From: Platanthera guangdongensis
Taxonomy: Eukaryota > Streptophyta > Magnoliopsida > Asparagales > Orchidaceae
Length of the DNA stretch: 64,000 nt
Direction: 5' to 3'
Assembly: GCA_039583875.1 (NCBI GenBank)
Contig: CM077151.1
Coordinates: forward strand, 115,710,609 to 115,774,608
The notes under the pieces were generated by a model. That model was not told the DNA's origin, ran no database searches, and was given only the letters and a program-made list of their open reading frames with translations. Positions 22,432-32,984 of this stretch are shown here, piece after piece. Position 1 is the stretch's first letter; each line of letters starts with the position of its first letter. The translations under genes and the position numbers were made by a program.

Positions 22432-24164
22432 TGAAAGTATCTAGTTGTCTACCTAAATCACCTAGAGAGGGTGAATAGGTGAGTTCTGCGTCTTTTGCAG
22501 AATAAAAACTTAAGAGAAATCAACATAAAGAATAACTAAGCACAATCCAGGCGACAAAAGGAATTTATAGTGGTTCCCCTAATCTTGGGTACATCCACTC
22601 TCCACCTCACCAATCTAGCACCATGCCTAGCCTCAGCTACTTCACTATATCTCAGATTGCAACAATCCTACAACTCAGAGCAACACACCTACAACTCAGA
22701 GATAACACACTCCTACAAGCTCGATCTCACAAGATGGGATCTACAATCGGAAGAACAAACTTCCTACAATCTCAGAGACAAAGCTCCTACAAGAGTTAAA
22801 GTAAATGTTACAATAACAGTAGAAAATTTATTCTTCTAGATCTGAAATCTTCAAGGTTCTTCCTTCTTGAAAACTGAAATCTCTGTGAAGAAGTTGAGGA
22901 AGAAATCCAGAGAAAACTTGATCTGAAAAACTTGGGATCTGACACGATCAAGTTGATGTTTGAAGAATCTTGAATCTGTGATCTATCTAGTCTTTTCGCC
23001 TTGGAATCGCTGGATCGAGAGATGAGCGACAATGAAGAACGATGTTGAAGATGGAGCAGCATCTCCCGATTTATAAAGTGCCATTGCGATTCAGAATATT
23101 ATTCTTCTTGTTAGGGTTAGTGATTTTTCCGAAAAGACTTTATATAGAACATCGTCTAACTGTCTGAAATCATTAAGGATGATCCACGTGGACCAATCAT
23201 GAATAACTTAGGTTATTTCGAAATCCCGTCAGACGGTTAAGAATGAAATTTTCTACAACTCTATTTCTCGGGAAGAATTTAATTTCTCGGGAAATGATTT
23301 GCTTTCTCAAGAAATGTACTTTGGTTCTCGAGAAAAATATGTTATGCAAAATCTTTTCTTCAACTCTATTTCTCAAGAAGACTTATAATTTCTTGAGAAG
23401 GATTTGCTTTCTCAAGAAATGGCATGGCTTTCTCGAGAAATTTACTTAACTCAAATTCTTTGAACTGAAGTACTTATTTCTCGAGAAGGATTTGATTTCT
23501 CGAGAAATGATTTGCTTTCTCGAGAAATGGCCTAGTCTTCTCGAGAAATAAATATTTAACGTAAATTCTTAGAACTAAAAGATTGATTTCTCGAGAAAGA
23601 TTAGATTTATCGAGAAAAATACTTTGCTTCTCGAAAATAATTTTGTCTTCTCTAGAACTGCTTGCCTTTCTCGAGAAATTTACTTGGCCTCTCGAGAAAT
23701 CTTTAGGGCTTTCTCGAGAAATTTACTTGGAGATAGTTTCAAAACATTCTCGAGAAGTCTTGAGGTTTCTCGAGAAAAGCTTTGCTTTCTCGAGAAATAA
23801 ACTTGGATTTCTCGAGAAATACACTTCATTTCTCGAGAAAAGGACTTAGAAATTTTTTTTGAAAATTAATTTTGCTTTATTGAAAACCAACAACCTTTCC
23901 ATTCTTCCATTGCTTTAGTACTTGAAAATGAAGCACATCCCAATAGAGAGGTTACACATGAGTCAACACTATGGATCACACAATGAGGGATTACATTACA
24001 TGGTCTTGTGTTTGGTGAGCCATTGTAAACTGACATTGGTCTACACTTAGCAATAATGACCTGCAATTACTCAACTAAAAATAGCATCAAATACATAACT
24101 AATTCAACTTAGTTCAAGGGTGACTTCACATAAATTTTGGTTATTGTGGATACAATACACAACA
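22432..24164 (-). repeat. 3' LTR of SIRE-like family B, left arm
   Basis: On the minus strand it starts TGTTGTGTATTG after a polypurine tract (ACAAATAGGGGAAGAT) and ends TAGATACTTTCA. It carries the CACCTAGAGAGGGTGAATAGGTG block near its plus-strand left end. Length 1733 bp. A TTTCTCGAGAAA array occupies 23255-23845. The matching copy is 47321-49032. Confidence 0.88.
23255..23845. repeat. TTTCTCGAGAAA palindrome array in LTR B, left arm
   Basis: More than twenty TTTCTCGAGAAAT-like palindromes are spaced about 20-30 bp apart. Many have lost the central CG (TTTCTCAAGAAA, TTTCTTGAGAA), most obviously at 23300-23440. The right-arm copy keeps more intact CTCGAG cores. Confidence 0.9.
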
Positions 24165-24372
24165 ATCTTCCCCTATTTGTAGAATTCAGAATCCTCTATA
24201 CTAAGGAGAATTACATCAAGATAATCAAAGAATTAACTAATAAATAAAGCAATATATGCAAGGAGTGATAAGAAATAATTAGATCATCAAAATTCAAAAT
24301 TTTATATATGTATAGAATTTGTCCATAGAAATATCTTGGTCCACAACATTCTATAACACTGACAATCATGAA

Positions 24373-25532
24373 TTATTTGTACTGTTGTTGATGATGACGT
24401 TCCTTCTGCTCTTCCTGCTTTTTTTGATAACTGAAGGGCTTAGGAAAGTACTTAGGAGGACGAGGAGGAGCATTAGGATTATTATGGCCATATTCACGAT
24501 CATAAATCCTTCTTTTTGTCATAAATTTTGCATATAGCTCCCACTCCTTATGACTGTAATGATTATCCTTATTATCATGAAAGTCCACAACTAATTTCAA
24601 AGTGTCAAGAATTAAGGACTTGGAGGTTGGACTCCAAACTTCAACAAATCTTTTTTTATCCTTTGGGCAGTTGCTTGACTTGGGATGGATCGACTGGCTG
24701 AGGCACCATCACCATACTTTCTTTTCTTAGGCACATACACTTCAGGATGTTGGTCTTGAGGTATCTCTAGCTGATCAGAAGTCCAAACTTGAGAATAATG
24801 CTCAGGAGGTATTCCACGTTGTTCAGATCTAGGATAAAATGTAGGCATAGACATTTTGATCAAGATTAGGAGTTGGAGCCTCATTTGGGTAAACTTGAAA
24901 GTCTAGAATGATTTGATTGTGCATCCACATAGCAGTCTCATAAGTATAAATGTTTACACCTTTAATATGTGTCTCTACACTTGTACTGATCTCTTGTATT
25001 TGATTGTCCCACTGAGTCTTCATTTCTTAAACTTATCTCTAGATTTTCTTTTACCTTATCCTGCCCCTTTCCGACTTCTACTGTTAGAGTCTTTATGGCA
25101 TCTTCCTTGAATTTTCTAACTTCTTCACAGGTTTTGAAGTTCTGTTGTTCAGTTTTCTTCAACAAGAGTATTTGATTGTTAGCCACAATGACTGGTTGAT
25201 ACATGACTTCACCAACTCTAGTGATAGTGTGGTCCAAATCCTTGCCATCAATATTTAGTAGTCTTTTGAATTCACTTATATTGCTCTGAATTTCAGCAAA
25301 TCTTCTGCTCATTTCTTGCTCAAGAGAAGTTACTCTATCAGTTACCACTTTGAGAGACTTGTCAAAGTACTCTCTCTGCTTGGTCAACATAGACTCAATC
25401 TTACCCAAAAGGGTATCATCAAGAATGACTTCAGCTGGAGGAGGTAGAGGAGGTATTGTTGGAGCTGTCCAGATTGGTATTTCTTCAATAACCACTAAAC
25501 TTTTGCCTCTTTAGGCAGATATCATCACAACC
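24373..25532 (-). pseudogene. ORF3 of family B, left arm, 3' part
   Basis: Fragments in shifting frames give a coiled-coil-like section (IESMLTKQREYFDKSLKVVTDRV, then LEQEMSRRFAEIQSNISEF), a linker with KKRKYGDGASASRSIP, and the C-terminal block SHKEWELYAKFMTKRRIYDREY followed by PPKYFPKPFSYQKKQEEQKE and the stop. The KYFPKP motif matches the C-terminus of copia-1 and copia-2 ORF3. Frameshifts near the TRDQYKC position and before LDTLKLVVDF are shared with the right arm, so the element was already broken before the inverted duplication. The gene is interrupted at 25533 by copia-1 and resumes at 38962. Confidence 0.85.
25528..25532. other. Target site duplication of copia-1, left copy
   Basis: CAACC directly precedes the LTR and recurs at 38962-38966 directly after the other LTR. 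The right arm of the inverted repeat has the same site once (GGTTG in GAAGGGGTTGTGATG). Confidence 0.95.
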
Positions 25533-27755
25533 TGAAAGATATGGTACCTAAACACCTAGAGGGGGGGTGAATAGGTGACCTAATCCTTTTCTAACTTTGT
25601 TGGCAGCTACTTAGTTAAATCACAGAGTTCTAACTACTTTTGCACAGCAAACAGCAATGACAAAACATACACAGCACAATCACAGCACAGCACACAGTGT
25701 TTTATAGTGGTTCCCCAAGATATGGGTACATCCACTTTCCCCCTTCGCCTATCTAGCAGTGTACTAGATTCGGCCAAACTCCTGCACTGTCTCAGAACCC
25801 AAATTGGTTCCTACCTCAGGCCCAAAGCCTTACAACTCAGCTTTATCCCAAAGCCTACACTCAGCCAATCAAGGCTTACACTCAGCCAATCCAAGGCCTA
25901 CACTCAGAGATCTCAATCTCCTACACTCAGGCAAACAAGCCCTACCCTCAGCCTTTATAAATATAGGCTTACAATCACTCAGATCCAAAGGATCCTACAA
26001 GTTAAAAAAGATATTACAAAATATAACTCTACAACTCAGAATAATAAGAGAGGAGTTGAGAGATTCTTGATGAGTTCTTGGAAGAACTCAGCTGGATTCA
26101 CCCTGACTTAGCTTTCTTCAAAGCTTCTTGAGTAGAACTGAATAAGGCTGAATCCTCTGCAGTTGTTCCTTGACCTCTGCCACTTAAGATCCAGACTGAA
26201 TCTGAATCCTTCTTCTCAGCCTAGTTCCAAAGGCTGATTTCTTGGATGGAGCCCTCTCTCTCCAACTTCTTAGATCTGCAGTTGGACTGCAAGATCTTCT
26301 TGTGTTGATACTCTGTGTACTACTTTTCTGATTACTTGAATAATCTGTACTATTTGTTAATCACTTGATCAACTCTTTCAACAACTTCAACAGCAATAGT
26401 TTCTGTAAACTGTGGATGCCTATTTATAGGCCTTCTTCATGGTAACCGGCTGGTCCGGTTCATAACTGACTTCTGACATCTCTGACAGTTGCTGTAGTCC
26501 GGCTGGATCGGTAGCTGTCATGTCAACCAGTCACTTCTTGAAAATCTCTAACAGTCAGTAAGTGTCGAGACTTTCTGTCTTTAAGTGTCGACACTTATAG
26601 ACCAAGTGTCGACACATGCTTTGTAAGTGTCGACACAAGTCTATAAGGTGTCGACACATATCCTTATATGTCTCGACACAGATTCTTCTTCATGTGTCGA
26701 CACTGAAATTGAGTGTCGACACAAGTACTTGTTCTTCTAGCTTTTGCTGAATTCTTCTAAGTGTCGACACATCTCCTTTGTGTCGACACAACTTCTTGTG
26801 TTGAATCTGTCTAGTGTCGACACTGCTTCTTGGTGTCGACACATAGTCTTCTATGTTGAAACTTGCTGAGTGTCGACACAGCTCCTTGTGTCGACACACC
26901 TTCTTGTTGTTGAGACTTCAGCTGAGTGTCGACACATTCCCATAGTGTCGACACTTGTACTTAGAATAATTTGCTGTTCTTTCTGTTCTTTGCTAAGTGT
27001 CGACACAGCTCCATGTGTCGACACTTTCTTCAAGTGTTGAGTCTTTAGCTGTGTGTCGACACATTGTTCTGGGTGTCGACACATACTTCAAATGTTGACT
27101 CTTCTGTTGGGTGTCGACACATTGTGTTGAGTGTCGACACTTTCTTCAAATGCTGACTCTTCTGCATAGTGTCGACACATTGTGTTGAGTGTCGACACTT
27201 ACTTCAAATGCTGACTCTTCTGCATAGTGTCGACACATTGTGTTGAGTGTCGACACTTACTTCAAATGCTGACTCTTCTGCATAGTGTCGACACATTGTG
27301 TTGAGTGTCGACACTTACTTCAAATGCTGACTCTTCTGCATAGTGTCGACACATTGTGTTGAGTGTCGACACTTGTACTTAGACTCTGTAGACTTTTACT
27401 GAGTGTTGACACAGCTCCAAGTGTCGACACTTTCTGGTATAGACACAGCTTCACTGGGTGTCGACACAGCTCCTTGTGTCGACACTTTCTGTCTGGTGTC
27501 GACTCTGCATCCCAGGTGTCGACACAATGACTCCAAGTGTCGACACATCTTGTCTGGGTGTCGACACAAGTCTTCTTAAGTGTCGACACTTTCCCTCTGG
27601 GTGTCGACACATGGACTTAGAAACTTTTTGCTTCAGTCCAGTTCTTTCTTAACCTGCACAAGTAACTCAAACATACATCAAATACATTATGATGTATATC
27701 ATTGAGTTGGGTGAGGCTTCTTCAAATCAGGTACATTTGACCAATGTACCCAACA
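25533..27755 (-). repeat. 3' LTR of copia-1
   Basis: On the minus strand the LTR starts TGTTGGGTACATTGG and ends CATATCTTTCA. Near its plus-strand left end is the CACCTAGAGGGGGGGTGAATAGG block. The stretch 26570-27615 is a GTGTCGACAC array. Short ORFs full of VSTL and CVDT repeats are translations of this array, not genes. Confidence 0.95.
26570..27615. repeat. GTGTCGACAC palindrome array in copia-1 3' LTR
   Basis: About 35 copies of the 10 bp perfect palindrome GTGTCGACAC, with a few near-copies (TGTCTCGACAC, GTGTTGACAC), occur in about 1.05 kb. They often come in pairs about 19-20 bp apart separated by about 38-40 bp. A 58 bp tandem unit carrying two palindromes is repeated about five times at 27093-27382. 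Confidence 0.95.
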
Positions 27756-27771
27756 ATCTCCCCCTATTTGG
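27756..27771 (-). other. Polypurine tract of copia-1
   Basis: CCAAATAGGGGGAGAT on the minus strand lies directly before TGTTGGG of the 3' LTR. The interval between it and the ORF3 stop (27772-28052) holds no gene that I can see. Confidence 0.9.
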
Positions 27772-28052
27772 AGAAGTCATAACCCTTAGTCAATGATATA
27801 CACCATCCATAATTAAAATTACAAAATGATGTACAGCAGATTATAAACAGCAGGGTAAACATAAACATGTAATAAATTCACACATGTATACACATTCAGC
27901 ATAGCAGAACAAATAAGAAATAGATACTTCTCAGAACAACCATGAAATATATTTATCATATATTGTTCTAACATTTTTAATACACCTTTAATGGTTTACA
28001 AAAATGTTTTACATCCAACAGATTTCAACAAGCTTCAAGTTTAATTCCTAAT

Positions 28053-30890
28053 CTATTTCTGATCAGGTTCTTTGATAACTATTCCCTTTCCAGCTTGGAC
28101 TTGAGCTTTGGCAGGGGCTTCAACAGTTGTAGCATCAGCAGGCTTCTTTCCTTTTAAGTCCTTCTTTTTCAGCTCTTCTGCTTTGATTTTCTGCCTCTCA
28201 AAGTAGTGATATGGCTTAGGGAAGTACTTGCTAGGCTCCACAGCAGTAGGAGGTAGCTTTCCCATTTTAGCCTTCCTTCTGAATTGTACTATAGCCTCCT
28301 GCCTGATCTCATGTTTTCTCCATTCTGCCTTAGAGAACCATTTGTTCCTGTCATTCATGTTGTCCTTAGCAGCTTTCCAGGCAGTTAGAATTATATTTCT
28401 AGAGGTAGTGCTCCATTGTTCAAAATCTAGCTTTTGTTCTGCTTGTTCCCTAAACCTCTTTTTAGACAATTTTGTCTCTTCTTCTTTGTTCAGAACCTCT
28501 TGCAGAGCTTCAGAAATAGGTTGAACAACCTTCTCAATATGAACATTGGCCTTGCCCTCAGTTGGGTTATACATTGTGCTGACATCTGCTTGAACCATGT
28601 CAAAATCTGGAGGTGGATATATCACTTGAGCTACTTCTTGTTGCTCACCTCCAAGATATATAGTTTGTATTCCTGATTCAGCCACATTATCATCATCACA
28701 AAGTGGAGGATAGCCCAGTGTAGCTCTGATGGAGTTAGATATCCATTTGGCATGGTTAGAGCTAGCTTTGACTAATACTCTCTCCCCCTTTATGACTTCT
28801 CTGGTCATATGGTCTCTGACATCATCCTTTTGAAACCTTATCTGACTGTCCAAGTATCTGATGCCCTCTTTAAAGTAAGGTATGAGCTTAGTAAGCTGTT
28901 CAGAGATGGCCTTCTGGGAATCTTTAATGGCAGTCTTGACAGCAGAAATCTCAGCTTGAAATACCTTATCAAAGTCAGCCTTAGCAGCAGCAGCAGATGT
29001 TGAAGGTTCAGCAGTCTTATTCTTCAACTCAGTGACTATAGCATTATGGGAGGCAGACAAATTATCATTCATTCTTAACTGATTCTCCAGCACATATCCT
29101 TGCTTTACTGCTATATCATCTACCTGAGCCTTGATCTTCTCCTGATGAGTTGCCAAATAGACCACTGCATTCCCACCCTTGTGGAAGCAGTCAGTCATTT
29201 CCTTCTTGTTCAGATTCATCTCAAATCTTATAGATGTGATATCTTGTGCAAGATCAAACTGTAGGGACTTGTGCCCTTCATCCACATAAGCCTCTATTGC
29301 CTTCCTTTGCTCATCCAACTTGATCTGTATGGCAATCATCAAAGCACTATAATCAACTGTTGGAGCTTGTTGAACTATAGGCTGTGGGGCAATGGATTGC
29401 AAGGCTTTCTTGTAACTCTGACTTCTTCTTTTAAAAACATAGAGTTTCTTCTTCTTGGCCCTAGCACTCTCCTCATCCTCAGAGGCAGAAGTGCTGGCAA
29501 TATCAACCCTGTCCTTAGGGCTTTGAGGTTTGTCAGCTGGCACAGCAGTTGCCTTTTCAGTTTCCAGCCTAATAGGCTCTTCCAGAACTTCCATGTGCTC
29601 CCCCTCAGCAGCAGCACTCTTATCTTCAGCATCAATTTCTTTGTCAAAATCTGCCTGATCCAGATTTAGAAACAAATCTTCCATTGTAAATTCATGAGGG
29701 GATGGAGCTGGAGACAGTCTTTGCTCTTCAACCACTGACTCAGGTACCACTTCTTGTTCAGCAGATTTGTCTTCTAAAACAACATCTGGAACTTGACTGT
29801 TTAGCTGAGTTTGCTGATGGACATCAGACAAATCAGAATCTACTATAGAAAAATCTAAAGTGTTTAGTTCAGAGAGTACCTCTTGTATAATGGAGGTGGC
29901 TTGTTCACTCTCCAGTGTAGAGGGTTCTGCTACACCTGGAAGCTCCCCCTGACTGTGATCCCTATGGATGGGGCTAGCTGGAGGCAGCTCCCCCTGGATC
30001 TCAGCAGTCTCTTGAGGAGCAGGAGTCTTTACTACTGTCTCTTCCTCTTGCTCATCAGGTGTGAACACCACCTGTTCTTCACTCTCAGAACTGCTTGAGG
30101 ACTCTTGTGCCACAACAGCAGTTTTCCTTTTCTTCCTGGGAGGAGTGACTTTCTCTGTAACTGGCTTCTCAGGGGTAGGCATGTCCTTTGACAACACCCT
30201 TTCCCATCTAGAAAAGATCCTTTGATCCATCTTCCTCATGTGATTGATCTTACTTCCAGCAGTAGAGCTCATTACCTCTGGTATGGTACCAGCTAGGTAG
30301 AGACTGATAATCCTGCCCAGGTTGGGCTTTTTCAGACTTTCCTTTATTTTCTCATAAACTATCATAGACCAATCTGTTCTTAGGGTGAATATTATTCTGG
30401 TCATGACATTGAACATGGAGGCTGACACCCTGTCATGCCCTCCTGGCTTACTGAGGATAACCTTTCCCACAATCTCTGACATGAACTTTCCTTGGTTGTT
30501 CATGCCTTTCCTATTAAACACAGAACCTATCTTCAGTTTGGGATCAAGTCCACACCAAACTAAAGCTTCCCTAATCTTGGAGGCAGTTACTTCGTCTTCA
30601 TCTTGAGTCTTAGGTAGCTGGAGTACCTTCCTCAGACTTTTTGGTGAAATCTTGACCTTGGATCCATGAACTCTGGATTTGATTCTGTATCCAGATTCAT
30701 CAACTGCAGCTCCAGTAAGGAATTCTAGCACTTCCTTCTTCCAAATCTTTGTTGGTCCTGAAACCAAGTATTCAAGTCCAGAATTGGCGACTAGGGTTAT
30801 CACCGATTTGATTTCTTGATCTGCGTCGTCGAACGCGCCGCGCACTAGCTCATAACCCTCGTTCACGTTCTCCTCAAGCTTAGGAGCCAT
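28053..30890 (-). CDS. ORF3 (so-called envelope-like) of copia-1, intact, 945 aa
   Basis: The open frame extends to 30977, but the ATG at 30890 (MAPKLEEN, context CCCTAATGGC) is the likely start. The extra N-terminal residues translate palindrome repeats, and copia-2 shares MAPKLEEN but not the extension. Layout: a conserved N-terminal domain (about 1-240), a basic PRKKRK cluster at 251-256, an acidic Pro/Ser/Glu-rich linker (257-465), a second basic cluster (KKKK 479-482, KRR 487-489), a long helical, probably coiled-coil stretch (about 515-670), and a conserved C-terminal block with WFSKAEWRKHEIRQEAI and KYFPKPYHYF (888-897). I see no signal peptide, cleavage site or membrane helix. Position after pol matches SIRE/Maximus ORF3. 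Function is unknown; the basic clusters suggest a nuclear protein. Confidence 0.88.
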   Translation of the reverse strand: MAPKLEENVNEGYELVRGAFDDADQEIKSVITLVANSGLEYLVSGPTKIWKKEVLEFLTGAAVDESGYRIKSRVHGSKVKISPKSLRKVLQLPKTQDEDEVTASKIREALVWCGLDPKLKIGSVFNRKGMNNQGKFMSEIVGKVILSKPGGHDRVSASMFNVMTRIIFTLRTDWSMIVYEKIKESLKKPNLGRIISLYLAGTIPEVMSSTAGSKINHMRKMDQRIFSRWERVLSKDMPTPEKPVTEKVTPPRKKRKTAVVAQESSSSSESEEQVVFTPDEQEEETVVKTPAPQETAEIQGELPPASPIHRDHSQGELPGVAEPSTLESEQATSIIQEVLSELNTLDFSIVDSDLSDVHQQTQLNSQVPDVVLEDKSAEQEVVPESVVEEQRLSPAPSPHEFTMEDLFLNLDQADFDKEIDAEDKSAAAEGEHMEVLEEPIRLETEKATAVPADKPQSPKDRVDIASTSASEDEESARAKKKKLYVFKRRSQSYKKALQSIAPQPIVQQAPTVDYSALMIAIQIKLDEQRKAIEAYVDEGHKSLQFDLAQDITSIRFEMNLNKKEMTDCFHKGGNAVVYLATHQEKIKAQVDDIAVKQGYVLENQLRMNDNLSASHNAIVTELKNKTAEPSTSAAAAKADFDKVFQAEISAVKTAIKDSQKAISEQLTKLIPYFKEGIRYLDSQIRFQKDDVRDHMTREVIKGERVLVKASSNHAKWISNSIRATLGYPPLCDDDNVAESGIQTIYLGGEQQEVAQVIYPPPDFDMVQADVSTMYNPTEGKANVHIEKVVQPISEALQEVLNKEEETKLSKKRFREQAEQKLDFEQWSTTSRNIILTAWKAAKDNMNDRNKWFSKAEWRKHEIRQEAIVQFRRKAKMGKLPPTAVEPSKYFPKPYHYFERQKIKAEELKKKDLKGKKPADATTVEAPAKAQVQAGKGIVIKEPDQK

Positions 30891-31405
30891 TAGGGTTTGG
30901 AGAATTAGTCTTGAGAAAAGAGAGGTGTCGACACAAGAGTTATGGTCTCGAAACTTTGAAAGCGTGTCGACAAACAAAGACAGAACCCTATTTATACCTT
31001 TCTGATTTTGAAGATGAACAGGCGGGACAGCTAGCTAAACATGTGTCGACACTGGCAATAAGTGTCGACACTGACTTATAATGTCTCGACACACATGTGT
31101 CGACACAAATTTAGTCAACAGATATTATGTGTCGACACTTGGTTATGTGTCGACACAACATAACTCGACACATCGTCGAGACTTTACTTAGAAAATTCTG
31201 AGTAAAACATAAGTGTCGACACCATATTGGATGTGTCGACACCATACTTGACATGTGTCGACACTAACATTCTGAAGTGTCGACACCACATTCCTAGATG
31301 TGTCGACACATTTTTCCTGAAGTGTCGACACCTCTATTCTGTGTCGACATAGACTTGTCTATGTGTCGACACCTTTTTACTTAGCCAATTTTCTATTCTG
31401 TAAAC
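30891..31405 (-). promoter_or_regulatory. pol-ORF3 spacer with GTGTCGACAC array, copia-1
   Basis: Between the pol stop and the ORF3 start lie at least twelve GTGTCGACAC palindromes (about 30925-31375), plus TCGTCGAGAC and TGTCTCGACAC variants. This is the same motif as in the LTR, placed directly upstream of ORF3. I infer a possible second promoter or enhancer for ORF3; no transcript evidence is available. Confidence 0.65.
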
Positions 31406-32067
31406 TTAGTCTAAGTTTATCATCCCTAGTTCAATTTTGAATCTATTGAACTTAGCTTCTTCTAATGGCTTAGTAAACATATCAGCTACTTGTTCATCTG
31501 TTTTAACATATTCAAGTGAAATATCTTCTCTTTCTACATGTTCTCTAAGAAAGTGATATTTAATCTCAATATGTTTGTTCTACTATGAGATACAGGGTTA
31601 TTAGCTATTGAAATAGCACTTGTAGAATCACAGTAAAGTGGAGTTCTACTTACCTGAAATCCATAGTCCTCTAGCTGATGTTGAATCCACAGAAGTTGAG
31701 CACAGCAACTTCCTGCAGCCACATATTCTGACTCAGCTGTGGAGATAGCCACACTAGTCTGCTTTTTGCTGCTCCATGAAATTAGTCTTCCACCTAGGAA
31801 TTGACAGGTTCCAGTAGTGCTCTTTCTATCCTCTTTGCATCCTGCAAAGTCTGCATCTGAATAACCTGTTAGATCAAAGTCTCCATTCCTAGGGTACCAG
31901 AGGCCTAGATAGGGAGTGCCTTTTAGATATCTCAAAATTCTCTTGACAGCAGTCAAGTGAGACTCTTTAGGGCAGGCTTGATACCTTGCACAAACACATG
32001 TAGCATACATGATGTCTGGTCTACTAGCAGTCAAGTATAATAGGGAGCCAACTATCCCTCTATACAA
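31406..32067 (-). pseudogene. Copia-1 pol: RNase H domain, frameshifted
   Basis: RNase H motifs are clear: YRGIVGSLLYLTASRPDIM, GYSDADFAGCKEDRKSTTG, TAESEYVAAGSC and SISIANNPVSHSRT. A one-base loss relative to copia-2 near 32085 separates this frame from RT. A second one-base loss near 31570 (after SHSRT) moves the C-terminal part, which ends MINLD at 31406, into another frame. The domain degrades RNA in RNA:DNA hybrids during reverse transcription; this copy cannot be made in one piece with RT. Confidence 0.9.
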
Positions 32068-32075
32068 GGTTTCAT

Positions 32076-32981
32076 CTACAGGTTTCCTGCATCATCCTTG
32101 CTAAGAGACATACTTGACCCCATAGGAGTCTTCATGGTACTGGATGAATCCATACCATACTTACTTATGAGTTTTAGGGTGAACTTTGACTGACAAATGG
32201 ACAAACCACTCTCAGTCTGTTTAACTTGGAGACCCAAGAAAAACTTCAGCTCTCCCATACTACTCATTTCAAACTGACCTTGCATAAGTTTTGCAAACTT
32301 TTTGCAAAGGCTGCTTTCAGTAGACCCAAATATAATGTCATCTACATATATTTGGACTAGTATGACATTGCCTCTAGATTCCCTAAGGAATAGAGTCTTA
32401 TCTATTTTCCCCCTTGAGAACTTGTTCTCAATGAGGAAACTAGATAGGGTTTCATACCAAGCCCTAGGGGCTTGCTTTAACCCATATAAAGCTTTCCTAA
32501 GTCTATAGACATAATGAGGTAGAGTTGGATCAACAAAACCTGAAGGCTGCTCCACATAGACTTCTTCTTTCAAATTACCATTTAGGAATGCTGACTTGAC
32601 ATCCATTTGGTATACCTTGAATCCTTGATAGGTTGCATAGGCCAAGAACATTCTTATGGCTTCCAGTCTGGCTACTGGAGCAAAGGTTTGATCAAAATCA
32701 ATACCTTCTTCTTGCCTATATCCTTTAGCAACCAGTCTAGCTTTATTCTTAATGATGACTCCTTGTTCATCCATCTTATTCCTGTAGATCCACTTAACTC
32801 CTATTACATTGTGGTCTTTAGGTTTAGGAACAAGTTCCCAAACCTTGCACCTCTTGAACTGATTAAGCTCTTCTTGCATTGCTTCAGTCCATTGTGGATC
32901 TTGTATTGCTTCTTCAAATTTCTTAGGTTCAACTTGTGATAGAAAGCTGGAATAGATTGCAGCATCCTGATTTCTGCTCCT
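32076..32981 (-). pseudogene. Copia-1 pol: reverse transcriptase
   Basis: The RT is open from about 32981 to 32076 in the same frame as gag and integrase. Numbered from the M of MQEELN, motifs include [33 protein letters not shown] with catalytic D93, [13 protein letters not shown], and YVDD with D180 and D181. An in-frame TAA at about 32982-32984, just after GDPRQGV, separates it from integrase. The change is consistent with a C to T transition in a Gln codon. A one-base loss at the C-terminal end shifts out of frame before RNase H. Confidence 0.92.
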
Positions 32982-32984
32982 AGT

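Noticed and set aside
26570..27615. Regularly spaced short palindromic repeats reminiscent of a CRISPR array
   Set aside because: The repeats are only 10 bp, spacing is irregular (about 20 and 38-40 bp), the spacers are themselves repeated, and the context is a plant retrotransposon LTR with no cas genes.
26690..27652. ORFs encoding repetitive peptides such as CVDT, CRH and VSTL runs (also in 37896-38858 and 56800-57347)
   Set aside because: These are frame translations of the GTGTCGACAC array on both strands and in several frames. They are not conserved as proteins between copia-1 and copia-2.
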